A stretch of DNA of 64,000 nt from Rhynochetos jubatus (GCA_027574665.1 CM050662.1:2634501-2698500), one strand, 5' to 3'. Numbered from the stretch's first letter, positions 20,800 through 33,119 are shown. Numbers and translations are program-made. The notes: generated from the sequence alone by a model not told the origin.

Positions 20800-23100
20800 T
20801 TTGAAGAAGCAACCCCTGGTGCTACAGGTAAGTTGCTCGCACTGGAGAAGGTTGAATGGGAGAGACAGGTGTACTTTTCTTCCTGTTTAGTTGTGGTATC
20901 TTCATCTTGGATTGACCAAATGTGTCCTGGATTGGGAGTTTGACTCAATGATCCTTATGGGTCCCTTCCAACCTGACATATTCTATGAATCTATTATTGG
21001 ACCAGCAAAGCACCAGTGTTTCCTCTCATTCCTTTCTTGCTGCTTCCAGGCACAGCCTGAGCAGGAGGCAGCAAGAGAGGGATGGAGGAGGGACCCTAAT
21101 GTGTTTCTCTGAGTGGATGTGCTGGGAGTGGAGGGGATGCTCTCAGTGAAAAGGCCATGGTGGTTCCTTCGTGGGTTTTGATGGGTGGATGATGCTAATG
21201 AGTGAGAGGTATTTTTTGGGGAGAAATTCCCCTGGGTACAGGGTCCCTGCAGTGTTGTTCTGACTGTGCAGGCCTGCCTGAAAGGCAAATCCACAAGTCT
21301 CCTTTCATCATGCAGATGGAAAATGAGACTGGAGGAATGGCTTGTCATTGATGTACATGAAGAGTGGTCAGGATCTGCAGTTGTCATGTGCTTTTTCTGC
21401 CTTCTCGGGGGATTGTCATGCTGGGCTGTGGGGAGTTTGAGTTCCCAAAGGAAAGACTGCCGTGGGTTGCCTGGGCTCTGTGGACCTTTTTGCACTGATG
21501 TCCAAGTACCTTGGGCTTGTGTTTGAGAGGGTGGTGGATTCTGTTCTGGTGTAGAAGAACTGTTCTTTGCCATCTGGTTGCCTTTCTCTGTTAACTGATG
21601 TGTGCTTGGGAGGACTGGAGGCTGAAGAGTGTGGCCTTCTTCCTGATGGGAGGGGAAGAAGCCTCAGGTGCATGGATCAGATGAAAGCAGGAAGGTTGTT
21701 CTCTGTCCAAAGGGATTGAAAGTGATAGGGAAGAGGAATGACAGCTCTTTCCAAATGCCACTGTTTCTTTTCTGAATAAGCGTCCAGTGATGGTACAGGT
21801 AAGTTACTCATACCTAAAGAAGATATGTTTTGTGAGACAGATGAAGGTTTGTTCCTGTTGGGTCATGGTATCTTTATGTTGGATCAAGACAATGATGCCT
21901 GTATTATAATGCCAGTAAGTTTGAACCACCAAAGCACCACGGCCGGCTCTCATTCCTTTCTTGCTGCCTGTGGACATTGTGTGATCAGGTGGAGCAAGCG
22001 TGGATGGAGGAGGGACCCCAGTGCGTTTCTCGTAGTGGATGTGCTGGATGTCAAGGGGATGTTCTCAGTGAAAATGCTGTGCCGTTAACCTTCCTGGCTT
22101 TTGTTTGGCTGTGTGATGTGTGGCTCATGCTGGTCAAGGAAGGGTGTCCTATGGGGACTAGAAGGAGGTTGTAGTGAGGTGGATGTTCGTCCTCCAAATA
22201 ACAAGTGAGAGGACAAGAGGAAACAGCCTCATATTGTGCCAGGGGAGGTATAGATTGGATATTCGGATTGAATATTAAGAAAAATTTCTTCACTGAAAGG
22301 GTTGTCAACAATTGGAATGGCCTTCCCAGAAAAGTGGTTGAGTCACCATCCCTGGAGGTATTTAAAAGAGGTTTAGATGTGGTGCTTGGGGACATGATTT
22401 AGTGATGGAGTTGGTGGTGTTAGGCTAAGGGTTGGACTGGATGATCCTAAAGATCTTTTCCAGCCTAAACGATTCTATGATTCTCTGACTAATACCCCTG
22501 GATAGGGAGGTTCTTGGTGTGGTGTTGTGGCAGCTCATACCTGTCTGAAAGGAAAAGCAAGAGCTTGACACTCATTGTGCAGGTGGAAAATGAAGCCAGA
22601 ATAATCAAAGTGCATGAAGAGTGCTTGAAAGCTGTGGTTGCCCCATGCATTTTCTGCCTTTGTGGAGGATTGTCACGCTGGGCTGTGATGGGTTTGAGTT
22701 CCCAAATGAAAGACTCCCTTGCAGTCATCGTTTAGACTCATTAGAGCCTGCTTGCGCAGATGTCCAAGTACCTGGGGCTTGGGCTTGTGTCTGAGATGGT
22801 TGTAGATTCTGTTCTGATGTAGCAGAGCTGTTCTTCGCCATCTGATTGCCTTTCTCTGTTATTTGTTGGGTCCTGGAGTGCACTAGAGACTGAAGAGTGT
22901 GGCCTTCTTCCAGAAGGGAAGGGGAGGTGCAGAGGCAGACTGTTTGTCTTGCACAGACCAAAGGAAAGCCGGAAGGCCGTTGCTATCCAGAAGCATGGAA
23001 GCCTAAATGAAGGGGAATGAGAACTCTTGCCAAAGGGCGTGTCTGTGATTGATGTTGACTGTACTGTAGCATATGGAACATAGTTTGGTAAAGGGGAAAA
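20800..23100 (+). repeat. Doubled T/U intergenic blocks (unit 2)
   Basis: Blocks T and U occur twice in a row (T 20800-21130, U 21170-21775, T 21785-22110, U 22490-23100). A CR1 3' end lies inside the second pair. The CAGGTAAGT donor-like site is at 20825-20833 and 21796-21804. A short decayed CR1 tail is visible at about 20935-20995. Unit 1 has a single T/U copy. Confidence 0.6.
22161..22489 (+). mobile_element. CR1 LINE 3' end (copy in unit 2)
   Basis: This has a typical CR1 3' tail: the 'gggttgtcaacaattggaat' and 'gagtcaccatccctggaggt' stretches, then 'ggatgatcct' and an end at 'cgattctatgattctctga'. The same insertion is present at 32193-32521, so it predates the segmental duplication. 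Confidence 0.88.
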
Positions 23101-24115
23101 AGAAAAGAAGAGACAAAAATGGAAGGAGAAGAGAATTGGAGGCAAGATTAGGGCAGGACACACCAGGGAAGAAAAAAGAAGAGAAAGAAAAGAAGAAGGA
23201 AAAAGGAGAGATAAAAGCAAGGGGAAGGAAGAGAGACAACAGAAGAGAAAGGAAGAAGTAAAGAACGAGGAAGGAAGCAGGAAAGGAAGGAATCTGTGCA
23301 AGCAAAATGAAGCAAGGGAGAATATGAAAAGTACGAGAGCAAGCACTGGAGAGAAAGAAGATAGAGAAAGGAAGAAATGATCGACGAGTGCACTAGCATG
23401 CACCGACACTATCACTGTAGACAGGAAAGAGGGCAGGAGAGAGAGAGGGAAAGAAATAAGAAGGAAGAAGAAAGAAAATGGGGGAAAAAAACCCCAAACC
23501 AAAAAACAGACCACAACCAAGAAAGGAAGGACTGCAGCAAGAAAGTCATAAAGAAAGGAGGATGGGGATGAAGAGAAAGAAAGGAAGGTGGAAAAGGAGA
23601 CTACCAGGGTGCATGACGCTTTCTCTAGTCACTGGACGGAGTTGGTTCCTAACAGCCTCCCTCTTGGTCAGGGTGCCGCGCTCGGAGCGGTTGTCCTTTA
23701 TTAGCGCTGATGCCCCGTATTAGCGCTCACGGCTCTGTCTTTGATGGTCGCCGCCAAGGCCCCCGAGTGAGACTGGTGAGCAGGCAGCGGGGTACGGAAG
23801 AGAGAAGGATGGAAAGGGAAAGGAAAGGGGTGTAAAGAATCCTGAACAGCAGGACATGAAGAAAGGGAGAAGAAAAAGAAGAAGGAGATGGAAGAGAAGA
23901 AAGAAGAAAGAGGAGGAAGAAAGTGAAGAAATTAGACAAGAAATAATGTGGGAAAGAGAAAGGAAGAAAAAGAAACGATGAAAAAGGAAGGATTGAAGGA
24001 AGCAAAACACAAGAAATACAAGGAATAAGGGAAGAAATGGATGTATGCAAGCGAGGAGCAAGCAATAAGGAAAAAGTAAGAAGAGAAAGGAGGAGGAGAA
24101 CGGGAGGAAGAGAGG
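23100..24115 (+). repeat. Purine-rich tract upstream of alpha exon 3
   Basis: The + strand is strongly purine-biased for about 1 kb, apart from the 23600-23775 element region. It is almost identical to 33120-34165 and related in composition to 10160-10920. Predicted open frames here are compositional. Confidence 0.8.
23700..23757 (+). promoter_or_regulatory. Twin-CGCT conserved element upstream of exon 3
   Basis: This is the counterpart of 10545-10610: 'ttagcgctgatgccccgta' followed by a second agcgct and 'tttgatggtcgccgcc'. It lies about 590-645 bp before the ATG at 24344. It is a conserved island within drifting purine-rich DNA. Confidence 0.45.
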
Positions 24116-24144
24116 ACGGAGGCGATGTGCGAGGCGGCAGAGTA

Positions 24145-24159
24145 GCACACGGTGTCGCT
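24145..24159 (+). promoter_or_regulatory. CGCT box / CTCF-like conserved sequence element, exon 3
   Basis: The sequence gcacacggtgtcgct is identical to that of exons 2 and 4, again starting 199 bp before the ATG. Forward orientation. Confidence 0.6.
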
Positions 24160-24343
24160 GCAGGCTCAGAAACGGCGGCGGAGCGGCGGGGCGGCTCCGC
24201 CCCGGTACGGCGGAGAGCCCGGCTGTGAGCACGGCGGGGGAGGGGGTGGGGGCGGTCGGGAGAGAGAGCTGGTGCGTGCGGGCGGCGGCGGGGAGCCGTG
24301 CGGGGCCCGAGCGGGCCCGGTGGCGGCGGCCGCGGTGGTGGCG

Positions 24344-26821
24344 ATGGCGATGGGCGTGTGCTGGGGGCCCGTGGTGCGGGTGCTGGTGCTGCAGGCGGCC
24401 TGGGCGCTGGGCAGCGGGCCGGTGCGCTACTCGGTGCCGGAGGAAGCCAAGGCCGGGACGGTGGTGGGCCGTCTGGCGCAGGACCTGGGCCTGGAGGCGG
24501 GCGAGCCGGAGGCGCGGCGGCTGCGGCTGGTGGCGCAGGGCCGGCGGGCGAGCGTGGAGGTGAGCGGGGCGAGCGGGGCGCTGGTGGTGAGCTCGCGGCT
24601 GGACCGGGAGGAGCTGTGCGGGAAGAGCGCGCCGTGCGCCCTGCGCCTGGAGGTGCTGGTGGAGCGGCCGCTGCGCGTCTTCCACGTGGAGCTGGAGGTC
24701 ACCGACATCAACGACAACGCGCCGCTCTTCCCCGCCGCCCGCAAAAACCTCAGCATCGCGGAATTAAACACGGTGCCGGGGTCCCGGTTCCCGCTGGAGG
24801 GCGCGTCGGATGCGGATATCGGAGCCAACGCGCAGCTCTCCTACACACTCAGCCCCAGCGAGCACTTTAGATTAGAGGAGGAAAACAGTAACTCGCGGAG
24901 TAGATCCCTCTTTCTGGTGCTCACGAAGCCGCTGGACCGCGAGACGATGCCTTTGCACCAGTTGGTGCTGACGGCGAGTGACGGTGGCCGGCCGTCGCTG
25001 ACGGGGACGATGGAGCTGGTGATCTCGGTGCTGGATGCGAACGACAACGCGCCCCAATTTAACCAGTCGCTGTTCAACGTATTTTTACCTGAAGATACCT
25101 GCGTGGAGACCGTGGTGGCGTGGCTGAATGCCACGGATCCAGACGAAGGAAGTAATCGGGAGGTTACTTACGAAATTGATACTGTTGTTCCTCCCTCGGC
25201 CTCAGATGTATTCAGCATCGATGCGAAGAAGGGGGAGATCAGACTGACGGGCGCCCTGGACTTTGAGACTGTCACTTTCTACGACCTACACGTTAAGGCG
25301 ACAGATAAGGGGACGCCGCCACTGTCAGGTCACTGCAAGGTGGTGGTGGAGGTGCTGGACGTGAACGACAACGCGCCGGAGGTGTGGGTGACGTCGCTGT
25401 CGGTGCCGGTGCCCGAGGACGCGGCGGTGGGGACGGTGGTGGCGCTGCTGAGCGTGTCGGACCGGGACTCGGGGGCGAACGGGCGGGTGCGGTGCGCGGT
25501 GTGGCCGGCGGCGCCGTTCGGGCTGGTGGCGACGTTCGCGGGCTCGTACTCGCTGGTGCTGCGGGAGGCGCTGGACCGGGAGCGGGTGTCGGAGTACGAG
25601 GTGGAGGTGCGGGCGGAGGACGGCGGGGCGCCGCCGCTGCGCGCCAGCCGCGGGGTGCGCGTGCCGGTGTCGGACGTGAACGACAACGCGCCGGCGTTCG
25701 CGCAGGCCGTGTACACGGTGCTGGCGCGGGAGAACAACGCGGCGGGCGCGGAGCTGGCGCGGCTGTGGGCGCGGGACCCGGACGAGGCGGGCAACGGGCG
25801 CGTGAGCTACTCGTTGGCGGAGGGCGGCGTGGGGGGCGCGGGGTCGGGCGGCGGGTGGCGTCCGGCGTCGAGCTACGTGTCGTTGGAGGCGGAGAGCGGG
25901 CGGCTGTGGGCGCTGCAGCCCTTGGACTACGAGGAGCTGCAGGTGCTGCAGTTCGAGGTGCGTGCGGTGGACGCGGGGGAGCCGCCGCTGTGCGGCAACG
26001 CCACGGTGCAGCTCTTCGTGGTGGACGAGAACGACAACGCGCCGGCGCTGCTCCCGCCGGCCGGCGGCGGGCCGGGGCCCGGGGCCGCGGGCGGAGTGGA
26101 GGCGGGCCCGGTGTCGGGGCCGGCCTCGGGGGTGTTGTGGGCGTGGGCGGCGTGGGGGGCGCCGGCGGGGCAGGTGGTGGCGAAGATCCGCGCGGTGGAC
26201 GCGGACTCGGGCTACAACGCGTGGCTGCGCTACGAGCTGTGGGAGCCGCGGGGGAAGGGCGCGTTCCGCGTGGGGCTGTACAGCGGCGAGGTGAGCACGG
26301 CGCGGGCGCTGGAGGAGGCGGACGGCCCGCGGCAGCGGCTGGTGATCGTGGTGCGGGACCACGGGGAGCCGGCGCGCTCGGCCACGGCCACGCTGAGCGT
26401 GTCGCTGGTGGAGGGCGCCGAGGCGGCGCTGGCGGCCGCGGGCTCATCGTCATCGTCGTCGGGGCCGGGGCTGCGTCCGGCGGCGGGTGCGGAGGGCGGT
26501 GCTGCCGCGGCGGCCGCGACGAACGTGTGGCTGGTGGTGGCCATCTGCGCGGTGTCGAGCCTGTTCGTGCTGGCGGTGGTGCTGTACGTGGCGTCGCGGT
26601 GGGCGCCGCGGGCGGCCGTGCTGTCGGGGCCCGGGCCGGCGACGCTGGTGTGCGCCAGCGAAGTGGGGAGCTGGTCGTACTCGCAGCGCCAGAGCCGGAG
26701 CCTGTGCGTGGCGGACGGCGCGGGCAAGAGCGACCTGATGGTTTTCAGCCCCAACGTCCCGCCGCCGCCCGGCCCCGCGGCGAAGGAGACGCAGCCGGAG
26801 CCGCCCGCTCTGCTGGACACG
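24344..26821 (+). CDS. PCDHA: Protocadherin-alpha variable exon 3 of window (complete)
   Basis: This 826-residue variable exon has the same architecture as exon 2: signal peptide, EC1-EC6, transmembrane helix and alpha-type stub. EC1 is the same as in exons 2 and 4 apart from single residues. The distinct parts are the EC1/EC2 junction (AELNTVPG in place of AESSLPG), the mid-EC2 strand (FRLEEENSNSRSRSL) and EC3 (NQSLFNVFLPEDTCVETV onward). EC4 to the donor is nearly identical to the other copies. Donor ACG|gtcagt is at 26821/26822, phase 0. A more upstream ATG (24125) is closed by a stop after six codons, which supports ATG 24344. The tail has PPPPGPAAK rather than PPPLGPAAK. Confidence 0.95.
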
Positions 26822-27140
26822 GTCAGTGGCCCTCCACGTCTCGCCTCTTCACCCTTTCTTAGCCTCTCCCTTCTCCCTTGCTTCCTTGGCAGGCATTGCC
26901 ACCAGCCTAGCTTGTCCCCCGGGACCTCGGGGCGGTGGGTGCTGGTCAGGTACTGAAGGATTCAAGTGGGACTTTACATCTGCCAGCATGTCCTTGCCGG
27001 AGCCCCTCGGCTCTTGCAGGGTGGGAGAAAGAAAGGTATTGCCCCACCGAGCAGCAGTTAATGTCTGCAGCTGAGCTTTGCTCTTCTGGCCGTGAATTTT
27101 TCTCCTGTCAAATCACTGACGAGTGCAATGAGAGGTGCCA
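26822..27140 (+). repeat. Conserved 3' flank of alpha exon (unit 3)
   Basis: This is related to the flanks of exons 1 and 2. It differs in the pyrimidine-rich stretch at 26850-26960 and rejoins the shared sequence at about 26965-27110. Confidence 0.65.
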
Positions 27141-27239
27141 GGACTTCATCTTGCTGGTGTGTACCATTTCCACCAAGCTGGCTGAAGGAGTGTAAGACAC
27201 GCAGGTTGTCGTGCTGACAATCCGCCGAGGCGCATATAC

Positions 27240-29040
27240 TGCATTATTACCATTGCTGACTGCTGGCTTAGCTGGTTTCTTGTGGAAAACTCTTTGGTCT
27301 TCCTCCCTTAGTCTCATTTGCAAGATTGTGATTCAGGGTGACTGTTGGACTTCAGGGGTTTCTCTCTTGTTGTAGTTTTTCCTTTTTTATATGACCGACA
27401 TTAAATAGGAAAGGCATTTTGGACTTTTCCTACATTCTTTTTCCAAGTACTGTGTAACCGTAGTAAGGAGTATGAAGTGTTAAGGGAGAGGGGTGTGAAC
27501 CAAGGTAGGTGTTCAAGACTGCAGTTTTCTCTTTCTGTCCACTCCGCATCCTTTCCCCATTTTGTGAACTGTATTCTTCACCAGTGAAGTGTCAAGAAAT
27601 ACACTGTTATGTTTTGATTTTATTTTAATATTTGTATCAAGAGCCACACCATTTCAAAAGTCCTGGAAATCTTTACCTTCAAAGAAAAAAACAATAAACA
27701 AAACCAACCAAACAAAAAAACCAAACAAAAAATCCCCTAAATGACCCCTGCTGGTCAATGCTCAGACCAAATACTCCTACACAGTTGAGGACATCTGTTG
27801 CATTGGTGTCCTTGTTAAACTTTTGCATTTTCTCTCAGACCATGAAATCACTGCCTTTGCCACTACAGCTCTGCTGACATCATGTTTAGAAGGAGTCTTG
27901 CACAGTGATCTACCACATTTCCATCAGATATAGCTAAATCACTGCCAAACATGACATGTCAACAGCAGAGAGTCTGATGACCCTGTGTATGTGGTAGCTC
28001 TGTGTGTGTTTTATGGTGCTGTTCTTGATGGTGTCGTGGTTTAACTCCGGCTAGCAAAATACCACAAAGCCACTCTCAAAGATTCCCCTTCCCCTCCTCC
28101 AGAGGAGAGGAAGAATTGGAGGAAAAAGACAAGGAAGCTTGTAAAATTGAGATAAGAACTATTTACTAATTTAATCTAAATTTGTATATATAGATACTGC
28201 TAATAAGAAATAATTACAATAATAGAACATAAAACATACGATGCAATATGATTCAGTTTCTCACCAGCCACCAAATTATACACAACCAGGTCCTGACAAG
28301 TGGGAGTCAGAGCCAGAGAGCCTGAGACCCAGAGCCTGAGAGCTATCACAGGAGATTCTGTGCAAACCCTATCAACACTAGCGCGCCCGGGAAAACTAAC
28401 AGAGCCATCAACTCACAATCGAGCCAGCAAAGGAGTTAGCAAAGCAGCTAACAAATGAGTTAGAGAGTGTTAGCAATTTTAAGGAAGTAAAAGAGAAAGT
28501 GTAATGGTTCCTGGATCCCCTTCCCGCCTGTGCACCCAGCATGACGTACTATGGAATGAAATAGCCCTTCGGTCAGTTTGGGTCGGCTGTCTGAACTGTG
28601 TGTATCCCCCGCACTGCCTGTAGCAAGTTGGGAATGCAGCTGCAGTATCGGAAGCTGAGAGAGAGAGACCTTGAATTTGCTGCAGGCATTCCACAGTGCC
28701 AGCTGAGACCTTATCAGTACTTTTCTCAGCATAAATCCAGGAACACAGCTTCATACCAGCCTCTGTAGAGAGAGTTAACTCTTTCCTGACTAAACCCAGC
28801 ACAGTTGGAAAGGGTAAGCAAAAGTCAGATTGAATGCTGGGAAAGGAAACTGTGGCATGTTGCAGAGGTGAATGTGACATTGGCACTGAGTAGGGACTGA
28901 ACATGTCCAAGTGTGAAAGATGCTGTTGAGCAGTGGGAAGACTTGTCTGAGGGAACTGGAAATTCATGGGAAGGCCATAGACTATGTCGTAAGAAGACTG
29001 GAATGGGAGGTGATGTGTTTGTCTTGAGAACATGTGTCCC
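27240..29040 (+). repeat. Block P (unit 3), split by an LTR
   Basis: P-type sequence runs from about 27240 to 28031 and resumes at 28804 ('gttggaaagggtaagcaaaa', matching 3196-3212). The gap is the solo LTR. Noncoding. Confidence 0.65.
28032..28803 (+). mobile_element. Solo LTR of an avian endogenous retrovirus, + orientation
   Basis: The 772-bp element begins TGTCGTGGTTTAACTCCGGC and ends in ...CCCAGCACA, giving the canonical TG...CA ends. The flanks gatgg (28027-28031) and gttgg (28804-28808) are a near-perfect 5-bp target-site duplication. Joining the flanks restores a P block. A 'gagataagaactatttact' stretch at about 28150 is typical of this LTR family. No internal retroviral genes are present. 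Confidence 0.87.
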
Positions 29041-29044
29041 GAGT

Positions 29045-30820
29045 GGGGAATGGAGGATTCCTAGAGGAAAGTACGAGGGAGAATGAGACAGAGTGTTTTT
29101 AGCCAACATCCTTTCTCAGACTCCTGAGGATGTGGTCTTGAAGGCCTTCTGGATTTTGCAACAGTTGCATTGTATTGAAATGCCCTCAATGTCCTTTGAG
29201 GTTATGAATGTCTCCCACCTGAGACAGTTCCTTGTGCTGCTGCCTTCTTGATGCAGGAAATGTGTTGGTAAGAGGGGGTGACTTGCAGACTGGTGAATAC
29301 TGTGTGATGAATATTTTAGCTGCTGTTTTGGGAGAGGTGTTGTGGGAGGGTAGTGCTTCAATCTGCTGTCCTTGTGCAGTGGAAGGCATCTATAGTAGCT
29401 TCCACAGCCTTTGATCTTGCCATGATTGTTCGTTCTTCTTCCTCAGGCAGGATTTTTAAGGGGATGTGAGGAGGTGGTGGTAATCTTTCTGCACTCAACT
29501 TCTGCTATCTGTGCACTTGCAAATTCAGCCTTGGTGGAGTTGAGATGTCCTGTTTTCATTCATGACGTGTTCTGAGGTCTGGGACGTACATACCAAACCC
29601 TCCAGAGCAGCCCAGCTCTGGTTTTTCCATTGTACAAATTCTCCCACCCAACTGCTATTGTGTGTCTGCTTGCCCTTCAGCATTTGTTGTGGTTCTCTCA
29701 AAGAAAGAAAAAAAAGTGTGGCCTGGGATCAGGACTGTTACAGCTCTAATCAGAGAGTCTTCAACAACTGTAACGTGCAGCTCTGTGCTGTTTCCATCTG
29801 AGATTGCTGAAAAGTCAGAAAACATTCAAGGTGAAGTTCACACAGATGGGAAAAGCCTGCCAGACACTCTGTGGCTTTGCATCCCTCCATATATCCTTTG
29901 TGCTATTCATGAGGGAAGATAAGGATATGCGAAGGCCTGGGCCATTCTCAGAGTAATTTTTATTGCTGAAGCATGCAGTTATAGTGGAGAAATGTCTGGG
30001 TAGTGTGGCAGTGATCCTCGGAGTGGCGTGGAGTAGGGCTTGCGGTATGCTGTGTAGAACATGGGCTGTGACATTGATGAAGGAGTGGAGGATGCCTGCT
30101 TAGCTGTGGAGATGCCATTTCCCAGGACTTGGGATAGAGGATGCCAGTACAAAACCTTGAGAAGAGGCCTAGCACACAGGGTTGCTTACCTGGGATCCTC
30201 TCAGGAACTCCAGCAGTTCTGCATATCGTCAAGCCCTGATATTCTCTGTGGTATTACTGCTTGTGCAGATAAGTCTATTTATGTGGAATTGTTGTTTGTC
30301 AGACAGAAGCTTTCTGAGTTTTGGATGATGCTGCCAGCCTTCTCTAAACCTGTCCTTGGCTACCTCTCTGCACTTAGTCTTGCTAGTGGAAGAACTGGTC
30401 TCCATCTTCAAGAGGTTGGCAAACCTTGCGTTTTAATACAGTGGAATGGGATCCCTTAATTTCCTTCTTTCCTCTTACCAAGAACTTCCATCTCTTTTTT
30501 TTCGCCCCACCTCTGTCTTTGGCTGTGTGTTGGTACCAGTGGATGAATGTTGACTACTGACCTTTCGCAGCTGTAAGATGGCAGAGTTTCAGGCAGTTGA
30601 CCATTAGTGTGGGGGGTGTCTTTTCCAGTCTCCTGAGCTGAGGCTGACATGGAGAGAATGACCTTAGCTTTCAGATGTTCATCCTGCTTTCCCTGTGACA
30701 GACTGCATAAGGGAGCACTGCACACTGTCCGGTGGTTTCAAGGCTTTTGCAGAATGTGGGTCATTTTTGCTCTCCATGTTCCCCAGAAATATCTAATAAC
30801 ATTAAGAGAAAATGTCCCTT
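29045..30820 (+). repeat. Intergenic blocks Q, R, S (unit 3)
   Basis: Q (29045-29500), R (29716-30060) and S (30060-30820) occur in the same order as units 1 and 2. Noncoding. Confidence 0.6.
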
Positions 30821-30859
30821 GGAACCAATTCCCTCCTCTGAAATTTCTTTTCTGAGGGT

Positions 30860-33110
30860 GCAACCAGTGATGTACAGGTAAGTTGCTCACACCTGAGGGG
30901 GTTGAATGTGAGGGACAGGTGTACTTTTCTTCCTGTTTAGTTCTGGTCACTTCATGTTGGATCAACCAAATGTGACCTGGTTTAGGAATTTGATTCAGTG
31001 ATCCTCATGGATCACTTACAACTTGTGATTGGACCAGCAAAGCACCAGTGTTTCCTCTCATTCCTTTCTTGCTGCTTCCAGGCACAGCCTGAGCAGGAGG
31101 CAGCAAGAGAGGGATGGAGGAGGGACCCTAATGTGTTTCTCCGAGTGGATGTGCTGGGAGTGGAGGGGATGCTCTCAGTGAAAAGGCCATGGTGGTTCCT
31201 TCGTGGGTTTTGATGGGTGGATGATGCTAGTGAGTGAGAGGTATTTTTTGGGGAGAAATTCCCCTGGGTACAGGGTCCCTGCAGTGTTGTTCTGACTGTG
31301 CAGGCCTGCCTGAAAGGAGAACCAAGATCTCCCCATGAACCATGAAAACAGAAAACGAGACCGGAGGAATGGCTTGTCATTGATGTACATGAAGAGTGGT
31401 CAGGATCTGCAGTTGTCACGTGCTTTTTCTGCCTTCTCGGGGGATTGTCATGCTGGGCTGTGGAGGGGTTGAGTTCCCAATGGAAAGACTGCCTTGGGTT
31501 GCCTGGGCTCTGTGGACCTTTTTCCACTGATGTCCAAGTACCTTGGGCTTGTGTTTGAGAGGGTGGTGGATTCTGTTCTGGTGTAGAAGAACTGTTCTTT
31601 GCCATCTGGTTGCCTTTCTCTGTTAACTGATGTGTGCTTGGGAGGACTGGAGGCTGAAGAGTGTGGCCTTCTTCCTGATGGGAAGGGAAGAAGCCTCAGG
31701 TGCATGGATCAGATGAAAGCAGGAAGGTTGTTCTCTGTCCAAAGGGATTGAAAGTGATAGGGAAGAGGAATGACAGCTCTTTCCAAATGCCACTGTTTCT
31801 TTTCTGAATAAGCGTCCAGTGATGGTACAGGTAAGTTACTCATACCTAAAGAAGATATGTTTTGTGAGACAGATGAAGGTTTGTTCCTGTTGAGTCATGG
31901 TATCTTTATGTTGGATCAAGACAATGATGCCTGTATTATAATGCCAGTAAGTTTGAACCACCAAAGCACCACGGCCGGCTCTCATTCCTTTCTTGCTGCC
32001 TGTGGACATTGTGTGATCAGGTGGAGCAAGCGTGGATGGAGGAGGGACCCCAGTGCGTTTCTCGTAGTGGATGTGCTGGATGTCAAGGGGATGTTCTCAG
32101 TGAAAATGCTGTGCCGTTAACCTTCCTGGCTTTTGTTTGGCTGTGTGACGTGTGGCTCATGCTGGTCAAGGAAGGGTGTCCTATGGGGACTAGAAGGAGG
32201 TTGTAGTGAGGTGGATGTTCATCCTCCAAATAACAAGTGAGAGGACAAGAGGAAACAGCCTCATATTGTGCCAGGGGAGGTATAGATTGGATATTCGGAT
32301 TGAATATTAAGAAAAATTTCTTCACTGAAAGGGTTGTCAACAATTGGAATGGCCTTCCCAGAAAAGTGGTTGAGTCACCATCCCTGGAGGTATTTAAAAG
32401 AGGTTTAGATATGGTGCTTGGGGACATGATTTAGTGATGGAGTTGGTGGTGTTAGGCTAAGGGTTGGACTGGATGATCCTAAAGATCTTTTCCAGCCTAA
32501 ACGATTCTATGATTCTCTGACTAATACCCCTGGATAGGGAGGTTCTTGGTGTGGTGTTGTGGCAGCTCATACCTGTCTGAAAGGAAAAGCAAGAGCTTGA
32601 CACTCATTGTGCAGGTGGAAAATGAAGCCAGAATAATCAAAGTGCATGAAGAGTGCTTGAAAGCTGGGGTTGCCCCATGCATTTTCTGCCTTTGTGGAGG
32701 ATTGTCACGCTGGGCTGTGATGGGTTTGAGTTCCCAAATGAAAGACTCCCTTGCAGTCATCGTTTAGACTCATTAGAGCCTGCTTGCGCAGATGTCCAAG
32801 TACCTGGGACTTGGGCTTGTGTCTGAGATGGTCGTAGATTCTGTTCTGATGTAGCAGAGCTGTTCTTCGCCATCTGATTGCCTTTCTCTGTTATTTGTTG
32901 GGTCCTGGAGTGCACTAGAGACTGAAGAGTGTGGCCTTCTTCCAGAAGGGAAGGGGAGGTGCAGAGGCAGACTGTTTGTCTTGCACAGACCAAAGGAAAG
33001 CCGGAAGGCTGTTGCTATCCAGAAGCATGGAAGCCTAAATGAAGGGGAATGAGAACTCTTGCCAAAGGGCATGTCTGTGATTGATGTTGACTGTACTGTA
33101 GCATATGGAA
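30860..33110 (+). repeat. Doubled T/U intergenic blocks (unit 3)
   Basis: This has the same doubled T/U arrangement as unit 2. The donor-like CAGGTAAGT is at 30875-30883 and 31828-31836. Confidence 0.6.
32193..32521 (+). mobile_element. CR1 LINE 3' end (copy in unit 3)
   Basis: This is the duplicated counterpart of 22161-22489 with about two base changes. It is the same insertion event, copied with the segment. Confidence 0.88.
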
Positions 33111-33119
33111 CATAGTTTG

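Larger units (their letters stand above)
20994..24868 (+). repeat. Segmental duplication copy A (partner 31025-34920)
   Basis: From 'attggaccagcaaagcacca' onward, this stretch matches 31025-34920 with only scattered substitutions. The two differ by one 21-bp length difference in the purine tract and one divergent patch (21285-21329). The block covers T/U repeats, the CR1 tail, the purine tract, promoter, signal peptide and EC1, and ends in EC2 at the codon after the SPSEHF motif. Upstream of 20994 the similarity drops sharply. Confidence 0.88.
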
